The notes: generated by a model from the letters alone, not told the origin. 64,000 nucleotides of DNA from Streptococcus porcinus (GCF_901542335.1 NZ_LR594036.1:1488001-1552000); one strand, 5' to 3'; numbered from the stretch's first letter, positions 51,723 to 61,497 are shown. Translations and numbers: made by a program.

Positions 51723-53924
51723 TTATTGTTTTTCAATTGAAATTAGCAGTGATGTGAAGTCCTTTAGACCTTCCACAAAATCTTCTTTATCAATAACCAG
51801 TCCAGCATTCATTAAGGTTGCACCGGAATAGGTTTTGCTATTATTAATGTTATAAATAGATTCTGGCTGGAGGTTCTGTAACATCAAACGCTGTCTCCCC
51901 TCATTAGATGTAACCAGCGTACGATAAAAGGCTACAAATCCTTTATTACCATCTTCAGACATAACCTGCCATGCTGTCACTTTACTTTCAAAAGGACTTA
52001 TTAAACGTGTAAATTCCCCCCTTTGAAAAACATGACGATAGTCCTTATAGAACGCTATCTGATTGGCGATTGCTTTTTTCTCATCACTATTTAATGTTGA
52101 CAAGTCAAGTTCATAGCCAAAACTACCAAAACAAGCAACATTTGCTCGAGTCGACAGAGGAGTTACTCGTTGAACCTGCTGATTTGGAACTTCTGACACA
52201 TGACATCCCATACTTGAAAGTGGATAAACCATTGATGTCCCATATTGAATTTTAAGTCGTTCTATAGCATCTGAATTATCACTTGTCCAAGTTTGTGGAG
52301 CATAATAGAGCATCGCAGGATCAAAACGCCCGCCCCCACTTGAGCAAGATTCAAATAACACATTTGGGAATTCACTAGTTAAGGCATCATATAGCCGATA
52401 AAGATTTAAAATATATCGATGGAATAGCTCCCCTTGCTGCTGTGAAGAATGGAGTGGACTAAAAACTTCACTCATGTAACGATTCATATCCCATTTAATA
52501 TAATCAATCTCATGATTAGCTAAAAGCTGATGTAATTGCTGATAAATATTCTGATAAACCTCTTCATTGGCTAGATTGAGCGTATATTGAAATCTTCCAT
52601 GAGATGTATTGCGATCGGGGTGATGAAAAATCCAGTCAGGATGTTCTCTATATAAATCACTGTCCTTATTCACCATTTCAGGTTCTATCCACAAACCAAA
52701 GGACATACCCATTTCATGGATAGATTCTATCAAACCAGTAAGACCATGTGGTAGTTTTTCTAGATTAACAGTCCAATCTCCTAACCCAGAGCGGTCGCTA
52801 TTTCTCTTTCCAAACCACCCATCATCCATCACAAACAGTTCTATCCCTACCGATGCAGCTTCTTTAGCTAAAGTTAGAATTCGTTCTTCATCAAAATCAA
52901 AAGTCATTGCTTCCCAGTTATTAAGTAGAACAGGTCTCGGTGTATCACGCCACTTCCCTCTTACCAACCTTTGACGAAATAGACTGTGGAAAGTCTGGCT
53001 CATTCCATTTAAGCCACAATCACTATAAACCATGACAACTTCCGGTGTAGTAAATGAGGCACCCTTTGACAAAAGCCATTCAAAATTTTCTGGATGAATT
53101 CCAAAGTTAATGCGTGCTTCATCATAAGGACTTACATCAACTTGTCCAATAAAATTACCACTATATACAAATGAAAAACCAAATACTTCGCCACAATTTT
53201 CATTGGCATCTCCCCTTAGTAAAGCTAGAAAAGGATTGTGCTCTGCACTACTAGCTCCTTTTAGACTATAAATTGAATGACAGCCTTGCTTTAAGGGAAC
53301 AACACTGATATGCCTTTCACGACCCCATGCCCCATCTAGATGCAAACATTTAAAATCTGAATCTAATAAGTCTAAACTCATAGATAAGGCTTTTTCTAGG
53401 ACAATATCTTCATCGCCAAGTTGTTCAAAGCGAGCATGACGTGTAATGACTGGTCGATTTTCATAAAGGGTATAAGTCAACTCTAATAGCGTCTGAGAAT
53501 AATCATCTCGCAACAGAACTTTCAGTGTCTCTGCTTCCTCATCATTATCAACATAGGTTGAGGGCAAACCTTCTAAAGCGGGCTTCCCTTTTTGAATCTG
53601 AAAATCATAAAACTTGAAATCTGATAAACGACTTCCATCCTTTGTCTTGATCATAAAAGCAGCATCTGCATAATCGCCTGTTCCAAACGAAGGGTATTCT
53701 TGACGAGTGTGTTGTAATGAAAACGTTGGTTCTTTTTCCGATACAAAGGAAGTCAATGAACGGTATTCACCTTCTATAAATTGTAAGTAAGATTCCTCAG
53801 GATTAACTCGTTTACCATAGTAAAGGTGGCCCAGTTGGCCATTAGATAAGACACAAAAAACATAGCTCACTTTGTTATTGTAAAGATGAAATTCTTTGGT
53901 TTTAGGGTTAAATTTAATTGACAT
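51723..53924 (-). CDS. aga: Alpha-galactosidase (GH36)
   Basis: Releases galactose from raffinose, melibiose and stachyose; 733 residues, cytosolic (no signal peptide). N-terminal beta-sandwich, then the barrel with LLNNWEAMTFDFDEERIL, ELFVMDDGWFGKR, FGLWIEPEMVNKDSDL, nucleophile Asp in YIKWDMNRYMSEV, FESCSSGGGRFDPAMLYYAPQTWTSDNSDAIERL (acid/base Asp in SDNSD), and HVSEVPNQQ. Ribosome site AGGAG before the ATG. Sits nine bases after msmG in the sugar operon. Confidence 0.96.
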   Translation of the reverse strand: MSIKFNPKTKEFHLYNNKVSYVFCVLSNGQLGHLYYGKRVNPEESYLQFIEGEYRSLTSFVSEKEPTFSLQHTRQEYPSFGTGDYADAAFMIKTKDGSRLSDFKFYDFQIQKGKPALEGLPSTYVDNDEEAETLKVLLRDDYSQTLLELTYTLYENRPVITRHARFEQLGDEDIVLEKALSMSLDLLDSDFKCLHLDGAWGRERHISVVPLKQGCHSIYSLKGASSAEHNPFLALLRGDANENCGEVFGFSFVYSGNFIGQVDVSPYDEARINFGIHPENFEWLLSKGASFTTPEVVMVYSDCGLNGMSQTFHSLFRQRLVRGKWRDTPRPVLLNNWEAMTFDFDEERILTLAKEAASVGIELFVMDDGWFGKRNSDRSGLGDWTVNLEKLPHGLTGLIESIHEMGMSFGLWIEPEMVNKDSDLYREHPDWIFHHPDRNTSHGRFQYTLNLANEEVYQNIYQQLHQLLANHEIDYIKWDMNRYMSEVFSPLHSSQQQGELFHRYILNLYRLYDALTSEFPNVLFESCSSGGGRFDPAMLYYAPQTWTSDNSDAIERLKIQYGTSMVYPLSSMGCHVSEVPNQQVQRVTPLSTRANVACFGSFGYELDLSTLNSDEKKAIANQIAFYKDYRHVFQRGEFTRLISPFESKVTAWQVMSEDGNKGFVAFYRTLVTSNEGRQRLMLQNLQPESIYNINNSKTYSGATLMNAGLVIDKEDFVEGLKDFTSLLISIEKQ

Positions 53925-53933
53925 ATTTTACTC

Positions 53934-54764
53934 CTATAATTTTCCTCCAGAGGAAGCAACGCCCTGAATAAATTGTTTTTGAAAAATAAGATAAATAATT
54001 ACCATTGGCCAAATCGCCAAAACACTAGCAGCCATTAATTGTGGATAATTAGTTGCATATGCTCCTTGGATTTTTGATAAGGCACTTGATAAGGTTGCTG
54101 ATTCTGCTTCTGAATTGATAATTAATGGCCACAACAAATCTTTAAATGCAAATAAAGCAGTGAAGATGGCTAAAGCTATTAGACCGGACTTAGCAAGTGG
54201 CAGCATAATCTTAAAAAATGTCTGTCCTATATTGCAACCATCCAGCTCCGCAGCTTCTTCTAATTCTTTAGGTAAACTTACAAAAAATTGTCTTAATAGG
54301 AATGTGCCAAAAGCTGACACTAAACCTGGAAAAACTAGAGCAAAAACAGTATTTCGCATACCGAGGCTATTAATCATAAGATATTGCGGAATAACAAATA
54401 GTTGTGGAGGAACCATCATTTGGAAAAGTACTAGACCAAATAAGAAATTTCTACCGGGAAAGCGTAGGCGAGCGAAAGCATATGCTGCCATTGCACTGAA
54501 TAAAACTGAACTGATAATTCGCCATAACATCATTAAAATCGTATTGATGTATAAAATAACGAAATTATTTTGTCGAATAACTTCTGAATAGTTACTAAAC
54601 TGCCAAATATGTGGAAAAATTTTGAATGGATTCATTTGAGTAGATTCCGATACTGTTTTAAAGGAAGTTAAAATCATCCATATAAATGGTACTACCATTC
54701 CTAAGGCAATAAAAATAAGAAATAAATGTAGCCCTAACTTTGAAAAATATTTTTTTGACTTCAT
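53934..54764 (-). CDS. msmG: Alpha-galactoside ABC transporter permease MsmG-like
   Basis: MalG-type permease, 276 residues, six membrane segments. Ends in a typical IYLIFQKQFIQGVASSGGKL. The ATPase-contact EAA loop is EEAAELDGCNIGQTFFKIMLPLAKSGL, and PFIWMILTSFK is the conserved N-terminus. Partner of the preceding permease. Substrate raffinose/melibiose is inferred from the adjacent alpha-galactosidase. Confidence 0.92.
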   Translation of the reverse strand: MKSKKYFSKLGLHLFLIFIALGMVVPFIWMILTSFKTVSESTQMNPFKIFPHIWQFSNYSEVIRQNNFVILYINTILMMLWRIISSVLFSAMAAYAFARLRFPGRNFLFGLVLFQMMVPPQLFVIPQYLMINSLGMRNTVFALVFPGLVSAFGTFLLRQFFVSLPKELEEAAELDGCNIGQTFFKIMLPLAKSGLIALAIFTALFAFKDLLWPLIINSEAESATLSSALSKIQGAYATNYPQLMAASVLAIWPMVIIYLIFQKQFIQGVASSGGKL

Positions 54765-54776
54765 GTCTGCCCCTTT

Positions 54777-55667
54777 CTAGTGATAGTGAACCCATTTCTT
54801 CTGTACCTTCATCTGAATACCAGTAATAAGCATAATAATGATGAGTAAGAGCATCACAATCGTTGCACCATAGCCTCTGTCAGCATATTTAAAGGACTGA
54901 TTATAAAAAAGGTAAACTAAAGAAACTGTGTTTTGATATGCTGGACTAGTCACACTTTGAACCATATAAATAGAGTCAAAAACCTGCATCGATGAAATGA
55001 TATTGGTTACAATGACAAAAAACAAGGTAGGCGAAACTAGAGGCAATGTGATATAGAAAAACTGTTTTATCGAACTTGCACCATCTATGACTGCAACTTC
55101 ATAATAATCTTTTGGAATCTCTTGGAGCCCAGCCAAAATCAATATCATTCCGTAGCCTACTGAACTCCAAATACCAATAATAGCAATCGAGTACATAGCT
55201 ATTTTAGGATCCTTCAACCAATCAATAGCACCAATTCCTATTTTAGATAACATAAAATTGATTAATCCAAAATCCTCGTTATAAAGCCATTTCCAAACCA
55301 TAGTTACTGCTGCAGGAGCTGCTACCATTGGTAAAAAGTAAATTGTTCTATAGAGATGCTTACCTTTGATATTTGCATTCAAAATACTTGCTAATATTAG
55401 AGCTAGAATGACCATTATAGGAACTACCAATAATGTATATAGAATTGTGTTCCAGGTTGCTTGCCAGACTTGGTGATCCTCTAGTAATCGTTTATAATTT
55501 GCTAACCCAATAAATATATCTCCTCTCCCAAAATCCCCACTTTTAAAAAAACTCATCTTTAGAGTTTGTAGAATAGGGATAATATTCAGGATAACTAAAC
55601 CAATGATGGTCGGTGCTACAAATAGTAAGCCCCAAAAAGTTTGTTTTCGTTTTTTATAATTTTTCAT
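54777..55667 (-). CDS. msmF: Alpha-galactoside ABC transporter permease MsmF-like
   Basis: MalF-type permease, 296 residues from ATG at 55667. AGGAGATGAGGCA supplies the ribosome site, and the longer frame to 55706 reads through it. Six membrane segments: TFWGLLFVAPTIIGLVILNIIPILQTLKMSFF at the start, RTIYFLPMVAAPAAVTMVWKWLYNEDFGLINFML and the EAA loop IPKDYYEVAVIDGASSIKQFFYITLPLVSPTLF. It lies between msmE and msmG. Confidence 0.92.
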   Translation of the reverse strand: MKNYKKRKQTFWGLLFVAPTIIGLVILNIIPILQTLKMSFFKSGDFGRGDIFIGLANYKRLLEDHQVWQATWNTILYTLLVVPIMVILALILASILNANIKGKHLYRTIYFLPMVAAPAAVTMVWKWLYNEDFGLINFMLSKIGIGAIDWLKDPKIAMYSIAIIGIWSSVGYGMILILAGLQEIPKDYYEVAVIDGASSIKQFFYITLPLVSPTLFFVIVTNIISSMQVFDSIYMVQSVTSPAYQNTVSLVYLFYNQSFKYADRGYGATIVMLLLIIIMLITGIQMKVQKKWVHYH

Positions 55668-55730
55668 TGCCTCATCTCCTATCAAAAACTGGAGAAGATT
55701 TTTCAATTTTCTCCAGCTTTAAATAAATGG

Positions 55731-57005
55731 CTATTTTTCTGACTTTAATTCTTCATTCATCATTTTAGCTGTTTTCTCGGCTGCTTTTTCGACAGATTCT
55801 TTCCCAAGGTAAGCCGGTTTTAGGGTTTCATATGCTTTATCTTCCCACTTGGTCGTCGCATTTGAGTATGGACGAATTTGAGCGTAGTCCAACATATCAA
55901 TAAAGTGTTTTATCTTAAAGTTCTTGTTGGAATCTACCCAAGTATCCGATGTCCCTTTATAAGCAGAGATTGCAACACCAAGTTTAGCTTGCATAACTTG
56001 GCCTTCTTTTGAGCTTAGGTACTCTACCCATTTCCATGATTCTTTAGGATGTTTCGTATTAGCAGAGATTGCATTCCCTAGACCATTAAATATAGTTGCT
56101 CGTTTTTCTCCTTTTGGCAAAACAGCAACATCAACGTTTGCCTTAATATAATCATTTTGACTAAAAGAACTTAAGTTCCAAGAGCCAAAGTAACCCATCG
56201 CAACTTGCCCATTCTCAAGAGCTTCCACGCTGGCCTTATCATCAGTAACCTTAGGGGATAGCCCTTCATCTACAAAACTATTGTAGAACTTAAGAGCTTC
56301 CACAGTTTTAGGATCGTCATATCCGGATTTTTTATCTTTAGTGATGATGGTTCCACCATTTTGATAGACAAAATTATAATATCCTGACTGATTCTGTAAA
56401 GGAGCAAGGAACCCATATTGATGTTTATCTGCTTTTGTCAGACGTTTAGCGTTCTCTTTCAATGTCTGCCAATCCCAAGTTTCGTCCGGATATTTAATAC
56501 CAGCTTCATCGAACATTTTTTTATTATACCAAAGGCCTATCGTATCAAAATCTTTAGGAATGGCGTATTGGTGGCCCTTAATAGCATAAATAGAGGTCAA
56601 ATCTTTAGGAAAATGACTTAATGATACCATCTTGCTAGACTTAATATAATCATCAAGATTTAGCAACATTTCGTTAGCACCATAACGGTAGATTTCATTT
56701 GAATGCATCCAGAAAGTATCAGGTAATGAACCTCCTGTTGCACCAGCTTCCAGCATCGTCCAGTAAGTGTCCCAGGAAACAACCTGAATATCCACTTTAA
56801 TTTTTGGATTTTTTTCTTCAAATTTATCAGCTATTTTACGAATCCCAGGTTCTTGACCTGAATCCCAAATAGCATATGAGATGGTTGTTTTTCCATCTTT
56901 TGGTGTAGAACTTTCTGTTTGTTTTTTATCCTTATCTGAACAAGCAGCTAAAGATAAGCCTAAACTAAAGAGTAGAATACCTAAGCCTAACTTTCTCATT
57001 TTCAT
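55731..57005 (-). CDS. msmE: Sugar-binding lipoprotein MsmE-like
   Basis: Extracellular solute-binding lipoprotein, 424 residues. Lipobox SLAAC with C22. Family 1 binding fold: ISYAIWDSGQEPGIRKIADKFEEKNPKIKVDIQVVSWDTYWTMLEAGATGGSLPDTFWMHSNEI, YAIPKDFDTIGLWYNKKMFDEAGIKYPDETWDWQTLKENAKRLT and MGYFGSWNLSSF. Start chosen because GGAGGAAG precedes ATG 57005. First gene of msmEFG-aga. The binding site specificity is inferred from the operon. Confidence 0.93.
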   Translation of the reverse strand: MKMRKLGLGILLFSLGLSLAACSDKDKKQTESSTPKDGKTTISYAIWDSGQEPGIRKIADKFEEKNPKIKVDIQVVSWDTYWTMLEAGATGGSLPDTFWMHSNEIYRYGANEMLLNLDDYIKSSKMVSLSHFPKDLTSIYAIKGHQYAIPKDFDTIGLWYNKKMFDEAGIKYPDETWDWQTLKENAKRLTKADKHQYGFLAPLQNQSGYYNFVYQNGGTIITKDKKSGYDDPKTVEALKFYNSFVDEGLSPKVTDDKASVEALENGQVAMGYFGSWNLSSFSQNDYIKANVDVAVLPKGEKRATIFNGLGNAISANTKHPKESWKWVEYLSSKEGQVMQAKLGVAISAYKGTSDTWVDSNKNFKIKHFIDMLDYAQIRPYSNATTKWEDKAYETLKPAYLGKESVEKAAEKTAKMMNEELKSEK

Positions 57006-57048
57006 TTTCGTCTTCCTCCTGAAAATCGAATATATTTATGTTATATTC

Positions 57049-57077
57049 ATTATAGAATGTAACCGCTTCCTTTTGAA
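57049..57077 (-). promoter_or_regulatory. msm operon promoter
   Basis: Minus-strand TTCAAA (57072-57077), 17-base spacer, TATAAT (57049-57054). The spacer contains a cre-like site. Confidence 0.75.
57058..57071 (+). promoter_or_regulatory. cre-like site inside the msm promoter
   Basis: TGTAACCGCTTCCT matches TGWAANCGNTNWCA at all but two positions (12 and 14). It lies exactly between -35 and -10, so CcpA binding would exclude RNA polymerase. Confidence 0.55.
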
Positions 57078-57196
57078 TCTCTTGTTTTGACTTCCTTTAT
57101 ATTAAGTTGCGTTTTTTTTAGATTTCCTCAAATAAAATGTCACAAATACAAATATTTTTGGTAAAATGAGTTTATCATTCACGAAAGAGGATACAT

Positions 57197-58030
57197 ATGT
57201 CAACTCCAAAATTTTTCCTATTTAATAACACATCATATATGGATTTTTATCCTATACAGTTTGGATACGAAGATTGTGATCCCTTTCATTCCTTTGGACC
57301 TTCTGTTAGAAAACATTATATTTTCCATTACATTACTGAAGGGGAAGGAACATTATATATTAGTGAAGCTAATAAACATTATGTTCTTAAAGCGGGACAA
57401 GGATTTTTAATTCCTCCTCATCTTATTTCCAGTTATGAGGCAGATGCTGATAATCCTTGGTCATATATGTGGATTGAATTCAGCGGTATTAAAGCTTACC
57501 ATTATATCCAACAAGCAGGACTGGATAAGGGGCATTACGTTTTTGAGCAATCAAAACCTCCAAAAGAAAGTTTAGTATACAATTATTTAAAAGAGCTAAT
57601 TGATGGTCATGATAAACGCTCTTCATATATCATTGCTAAAACCTATCTATTTATTGATGCCTTAATTGAAGAGTCTCAATCACAAACTGTTACTTCTCAT
57701 GACGATATCAAAGAATTCTACATCAGAGAGGCATTGAATTTTATAGAACGAAATTATGAAAATAATATTTCCGTTGAAATTATTGCTAACCATTGTAATC
57801 TAAACAGACATTATTTTAGTAGGCTTTTCAAAGAAAAGATGAATATTTCCCCACAAACCTTTTTAATTTCTTATCGACTAAGTAAATCCTGCGAACTATT
57901 AAGGCATACCAACATGTCTTTACAAGAAATTGCTGAAGCAGTCGGGTATTCCAATCAGTTTAATTTTTCAACTGCGTTCAAACGTCATTACAATTTGTCA
58001 CCACTCCATTGGCGAAAACACCATAGTTAA
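57197..58030 (+). CDS. msmR: AraC-family regulator of the alpha-galactoside operon
   Basis: 277 residues. N-terminal cupin-like sugar-sensing domain (KHYIFHYITEGEGTLYISEANKHYVLKAGQGFLIPPHLISSYEADADNPWSYMWIEFSG, about 33-95). C-terminal pair of HTH motifs (ISVEIIANHCNLNRHYFSRLFKEKMNISPQTFLISYRLSKSCELLRHTNMSLQEIAEAVGYSNQFNFSTAFKRHYNLSPLHWRK). It is divergent from msmE, the usual position for MsmR/RafR activators that respond to melibiose or raffinose. AGAGGA precedes the ATG. Confidence 0.93.
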   Translation: MSTPKFFLFNNTSYMDFYPIQFGYEDCDPFHSFGPSVRKHYIFHYITEGEGTLYISEANKHYVLKAGQGFLIPPHLISSYEADADNPWSYMWIEFSGIKAYHYIQQAGLDKGHYVFEQSKPPKESLVYNYLKELIDGHDKRSSYIIAKTYLFIDALIEESQSQTVTSHDDIKEFYIREALNFIERNYENNISVEIIANHCNLNRHYFSRLFKEKMNISPQTFLISYRLSKSCELLRHTNMSLQEIAEAVGYSNQFNFSTAFKRHYNLSPLHWRKHHS

Positions 58031-58089
58031 TATTTCCTATTTCCCTAGTTATCAATTCCTCCCATTTTTCATTAATAGAATAGATACTG

Positions 58090-58130
58090 AAAAAAGCTTC
58101 CTTAACCCTATCCTCTAAGGAAGCTTTTTT
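58090..58130 (+). terminator. msmR terminator
   Basis: AAAAAAGCTTCCTTA / TAAGGAAGCTTTTTT, a perfect 15-bp stem with an 11-base loop. Confidence 0.92.
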
Positions 58131-58511
58131 CTATTGTTACACTTTAGCTAGCACTTATATCAGAATAAAATAGGTACTAAAAACTTATTGCTAATTTATA
58201 AATGTAATAAGTATTTAACTGACAATCAGTAATTCTAAAGTATAATATATAATTTACTTAGCGCTTTTCAAGACAAGAAAATAAAAAACAAGGCAGGTCG
58301 CTCACAACCTCCTTGCCCCTAAAAACATGCTCATATATACTTGTCTATTCAAAATCTTCACGTCAAATACTGTCCAGCCTTTACTTTAGTATTCCCAAAA
58401 CGCTAAGCAATCATCACTCAAGAAAATATAAAAAATAAAACTAATGACAAATCGAATAATACATCTAGAAAGAAGATAAATTAAGAAAGTTAATTTACGA
58501 CTTCTTCTCAC
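58131..58511. other. Gap between msmR and trmL with a minus-strand terminator
   Basis: No ORF with a ribosome site. At 58281-58318 the minus strand forms CAAGGAGGT...ACCTGCCTTG (imperfect stem) followed by TTTTTTATTTTC. It would terminate transcripts about 190 bases beyond trmL, or end an unannotated small RNA. Confidence 0.45.
58281..58318 (-). terminator. Minus-strand terminator 190 bases after trmL
   Basis: Minus-strand GGCAAGGAGGT / ACCTGCCTTG with a mismatch and an eight-base loop, then TTTTTT. Confidence 0.6.
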
Positions 58512-59057
58512 TTATTTCAATTTATCATGTTCATAGACATGATCTAGTTCAAGTCCTTCAAAAGCTTGCTGTCTAAGTGCTTCGTAAACAATCATGCAAA
58601 CCGTATTCGAAAGATTTAAACTCCTAACGTGTTCATCGTTCATGGGTATACGTAGCGCTTTTTCAGGATATTTTCTCATAAATGCTTCGGGTAACCCCTT
58701 ATCTTCGCGTCCAAACAAAAAGTAATGTCTCTGACCATCATCAAAATGTTCATCAGAATAGACCTTACTTGCAAATTTACTAATCAGATGCAATTGACCA
58801 TCACACTTATCTAAAAAGTCTTCTAGATTATCATAAAAACGAACATCCAATTTTTCCCAATAATCAAGTCCTGCACGTCTCATCTTACGATCATCAATAG
58901 GGAAACCCATAGGTTTAATAATATGTAATGGTGCATTTGTAGCAGCACAAGTTCGAGCAATATTCCCAGTATTTTGAGGAATTTGGGGTTCAAAAAGTAC
59001 AATATGGTTTTTAGAATTTACTTCTCGGTATTGGCTATGTTCAATATCAACTGTCAT
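58512..59057 (-). CDS. trmL: tRNA (cytidine(34)-2'-O)-methyltransferase
   Basis: SPOUT methyltransferase that methylates the ribose of the wobble base in tRNA-Leu; about 181 residues from ATG at 59057 ([36 protein letters not shown]). The frame is open to 59117, but those codons form the leader terminator hairpin and cannot be the real start. Knot motifs: [34 protein letters not shown] and [36 protein letters not shown] precedes the start. Its own promoter and a long leader with a terminator suggest attenuation. Confidence 0.95.
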   Translation of the reverse strand: MTVDIEHSQYREVNSKNHIVLFEPQIPQNTGNIARTCAATNAPLHIIKPMGFPIDDRKMRRAGLDYWEKLDVRFYDNLEDFLDKCDGQLHLISKFASKVYSDEHFDDGQRHYFLFGREDKGLPEAFMRKYPEKALRIPMNDEHVRSLNLSNTVCMIVYEALRQQAFEGLELDHVYEHDKLK

Positions 59058-59080
59058 CATCTTTCCTCTTTTACTCATCA

Positions 59081-59124
59081 AAAAACCACACTGCCCGGAG
59101 TTAAACTCAGCAGACAATGTGGTT
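59081..59124 (-). terminator. Terminator hairpin inside the trmL leader
   Basis: Minus-strand AACCACATTGTCT pairs with GGGCAGTGTGGTT (13 bp, three G-T pairs) and TTTTTTG follows, directly before the trmL ribosome site. It lies downstream of the promoter at 59188-59215, so trmL transcription must pass it. Confidence 0.8.
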
Positions 59125-59187
59125 GGTGGTGATTCATTAACTTAAATCATAACAGGTTTGATTTAAACCAACGAATGCTTATTTTTT

Positions 59188-59215
59188 ATTATAACACTTT
59201 AACAATCCTTGTCAA
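59188..59215 (-). promoter_or_regulatory. trmL promoter
   Basis: Minus-strand TTGACA (59210-59215), 16-base spacer, TATAAT (59188-59193). Both hexamers are consensus. It lies between the yidD end and the leader terminator. Confidence 0.82.
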
Positions 59216-59241
59216 TGCTTTTATTTGAAAAACAACTGTTT

Positions 59242-59484
59242 TTAGTGCTTACGATTGCGTTTGAGACTAAAATAGTCAGGAACAGGATCATCTCCACCGT
59301 CCACAAAAGGATGACAACGGAAAATACGAGCGATTCCCATCAATACCCCCTTTATACCATGTTTCTCAATAGCCTGAATCATATAAGTTGAACATGTTGG
59401 TCTATAACGACATGATGGCGGAAAAAGAGGTGAAATAAACCTTTGGTATAAACGAACCACATAAATCAGAAAAGCCTTAATCAT
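59242..59484 (-). CDS. yidD: Membrane protein insertion efficiency factor YidD
   Basis: 80-residue membrane-associated protein that helps YidC insert membrane proteins. [43 protein letters not shown] with the three Cys and [20 protein letters not shown] are the family signature. Overlaps the rluB end by four bases. Last gene of the scp operon. Confidence 0.94.
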   Translation of the reverse strand: MIKAFLIYVVRLYQRFISPLFPPSCRYRPTCSTYMIQAIEKHGIKGVLMGIARIFRCHPFVDGGDDPVPDYFSLKRNRKH

Positions 59485-60203
59485 TTATCAGTTACCGCTG
59501 CATTATGTAGTTGACTAACCTCTTTTTTATTAAGACGTCTAGCTTCTCCAGGACGTAAACCCGTTAAATCAAGTGTTCCAAAACGAGTTCGTGATAACTT
59601 ATCTACTAAAAGTCCAACCGACTCAAACATTTTTTTCACTTGGTGATTACGTCCTTCATGAATAGTTAATTCAACAATAGAGCGATTTTTATCAGCTTCT
59701 ACTCGAATAATATTGTAGCGTGCAGGCTTAGTTTTCTTACCATCAATGACCACACCACGTGTCAGTGGACGGAGATTTTCCTTAGTAGCAATACCTTTTA
59801 CCCGAGCTAAATAGACCTTATCAATTTCATTACGAGGGTGAATCATTTTATCTGTAAAATCACCATCATTTGTCAAAATCAAAAGGCCAGAGGTATCCCA
59901 ATCCAAACGGCCAACAGGATAAATACGTTCCTTAACTTGTGGTAATAAATCAATAACCGTTTTTCGTCCCTTATCATCAGAAACACTTGAAATGACACCA
60001 CGTGGTTTATTTAGCAAATAATAGACTTTCTCTTCATTATAGATAGGACTACCTTCTACTTCCACCACATCACCTGACTTGACAATCGTTGCTAAATCTG
60101 TAATAACTTGGCCATTTAACGTTACCAAACCCCGCTTAATTAGCTCTTCTGCTTTTCTACGACTGGCGACACCAGCATGGGCAATATATTTATTTATTCT
60201 CAT
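59481..60203 (-). CDS. rluB: 23S rRNA pseudouridine synthase B
   Basis: 240-residue RsuA/RluB-type enzyme converting U to pseudouridine in 23S rRNA. N-terminal S4 domain ([34 protein letters not shown]), catalytic Asp in [22 protein letters not shown], then [16 protein letters not shown]. Position 2605 is inferred from family. Preceded by scpB with a gap of 38 bases. Confidence 0.95.
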   Translation of the reverse strand: MRINKYIAHAGVASRRKAEELIKRGLVTLNGQVITDLATIVKSGDVVEVEGSPIYNEEKVYYLLNKPRGVISSVSDDKGRKTVIDLLPQVKERIYPVGRLDWDTSGLLILTNDGDFTDKMIHPRNEIDKVYLARVKGIATKENLRPLTRGVVIDGKKTKPARYNIIRVEADKNRSIVELTIHEGRNHQVKKMFESVGLLVDKLSRTRFGTLDLTGLRPGEARRLNKKEVSQLHNAAVTDK

Positions 60204-60241
60204 TTTTTCTCTTTTCTTTTGAAAATTCCACAGGTGTACAG

Positions 60242-60793
60242 TTAATCATTGTTTTGAAAAAGAGCAATCTCTTGGTCTTCAATTTCTAAACTCGACACGT
60301 CTATTAAGTCGTCCAAGTGATTAATACCCATATAATCCAAGAAATAATCAGTTGTGACATATAAATTTGGTCGACCAATTACTTCTTTTTTACCAGCCTC
60401 TTTTACCAGCTCAAAGGCTAGCAACTTACTCAAAGCACCACTCGAATTAACACCTCTAATATCATCAATTTCTAAACGTGTTATGGGTTGCTTATAAGCA
60501 ATAATGGATAGAACTTCTAGACTCGCCCGTGATAAACTTTGATTAATTGGTGCTTTCGCAAAACTCTTTAATAATTCGGCATAAGCATTTTTAGTAACCA
60601 ACTTGTAAGTTTGGGCTGATTCCATTAAACAAAGAGCTGAATCTGCATCTTCTTCATATTTTTCAGCTAATTTTTCCATTTGTTGTTGCAGTGCTGTCGG
60701 TGATAGATGGATTAAGTTTGCTAGCTGCCGCAAACTCAAGCCTTCTTCTCCGGAAACAAAGAGCAATGCTTCGATTTTTGATAAATGAGTCAT
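60242..60793 (-). CDS. scpB: Segregation and condensation protein B
   Basis: 183-residue kleisin partner of the Smc complex. Two winged helices: [44 protein letters not shown] and [70 protein letters not shown]. All are diagnostic. Start overlaps scpA by four bases. Confidence 0.96.
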   Translation of the reverse strand: MTHLSKIEALLFVSGEEGLSLRQLANLIHLSPTALQQQMEKLAEKYEEDADSALCLMESAQTYKLVTKNAYAELLKSFAKAPINQSLSRASLEVLSIIAYKQPITRLEIDDIRGVNSSGALSKLLAFELVKEAGKKEVIGRPNLYVTTDYFLDYMGINHLDDLIDVSSLEIEDQEIALFQNND

Positions 60794-61497
60794 GACATTT
60801 CCTTTATTAAAATGATATCTGCAAAAGTATCTGCTTGCTGAACTTTAGCTACTTGAACCTTGATTAATTCTAGTGTCGCTAAAAATAAAGTAATGACTTC
60901 ATTGAGACTAGTACATTCTTTAAAGACATCAGTGAGAACAAGCTGTTTTTGCTTGTTTAACTTACCTTCCAAATGCTCCATCATGTCTTCAATAAGAAAA
61001 TCCTCACGCTCAATAACTGTATGATTTTGTTTGAATTCTTCTTGTTTGACAGCCATTATTTTCGAAAAGGCTAAAAAGAGATCTGTAATGGTTTTGTCTT
61101 CTCGTAAGACAGTATCTTCAAAAATCAATTCTTGTTTTGGTTTTGAATAAAACAGAGCTCTACGATTATGTTGCTCTCCTAAAGCTTGACTCAACTCTTT
61201 AAAGCGACTATATTCCTCAATTTTGCTCAAAAGTGCGAATTCTGGATTATCAGCTTCTGGTTCAGCTTCGACAATTTTAGGTAAAAGGCGACGGCTTTTG
61301 ATCAACATAAGCTGACTAGCCATCAACATATATTCCCCTGCTAATTCTAACTTCATAGCATGAAGTGTCTCAATGTAACTTAAATATTGTTCAATGACTT
61401 CTACAATAGGCACTTCGTAAATATCAACTTGATATTTGGAAACTAAATGCAGGAGTAAATCTAAGGGGCCTTCAAAATCTTTTAATTTTATATCCAT
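60790..61497 (-). CDS. scpA: Segregation and condensation protein A
   Basis: 235-residue kleisin subunit of the Smc-ScpAB chromosome condensation complex. [73 protein letters not shown] is the conserved N-terminus; the C-terminal winged helix holds [35 protein letters not shown]. Its start shares one base with the end of the xerD-like gene. Confidence 0.97.
   Translation of the reverse strand: MDIKLKDFEGPLDLLLHLVSKYQVDIYEVPIVEVIEQYLSYIETLHAMKLELAGEYMLMASQLMLIKSRRLLPKIVEAEPEADNPEFALLSKIEEYSRFKELSQALGEQHNRRALFYSKPKQELIFEDTVLREDKTITDLFLAFSKIMAVKQEEFKQNHTVIEREDFLIEDMMEHLEGKLNKQKQLVLTDVFKECTSLNEVITLFLATLELIKVQVAKVQQADTFADIILIKEMS

Noticed and set aside
54115-54591. 158-codon plus-strand ORF
   Set aside because: Antisense shadow of the MsmG-like permease, which has all family motifs.
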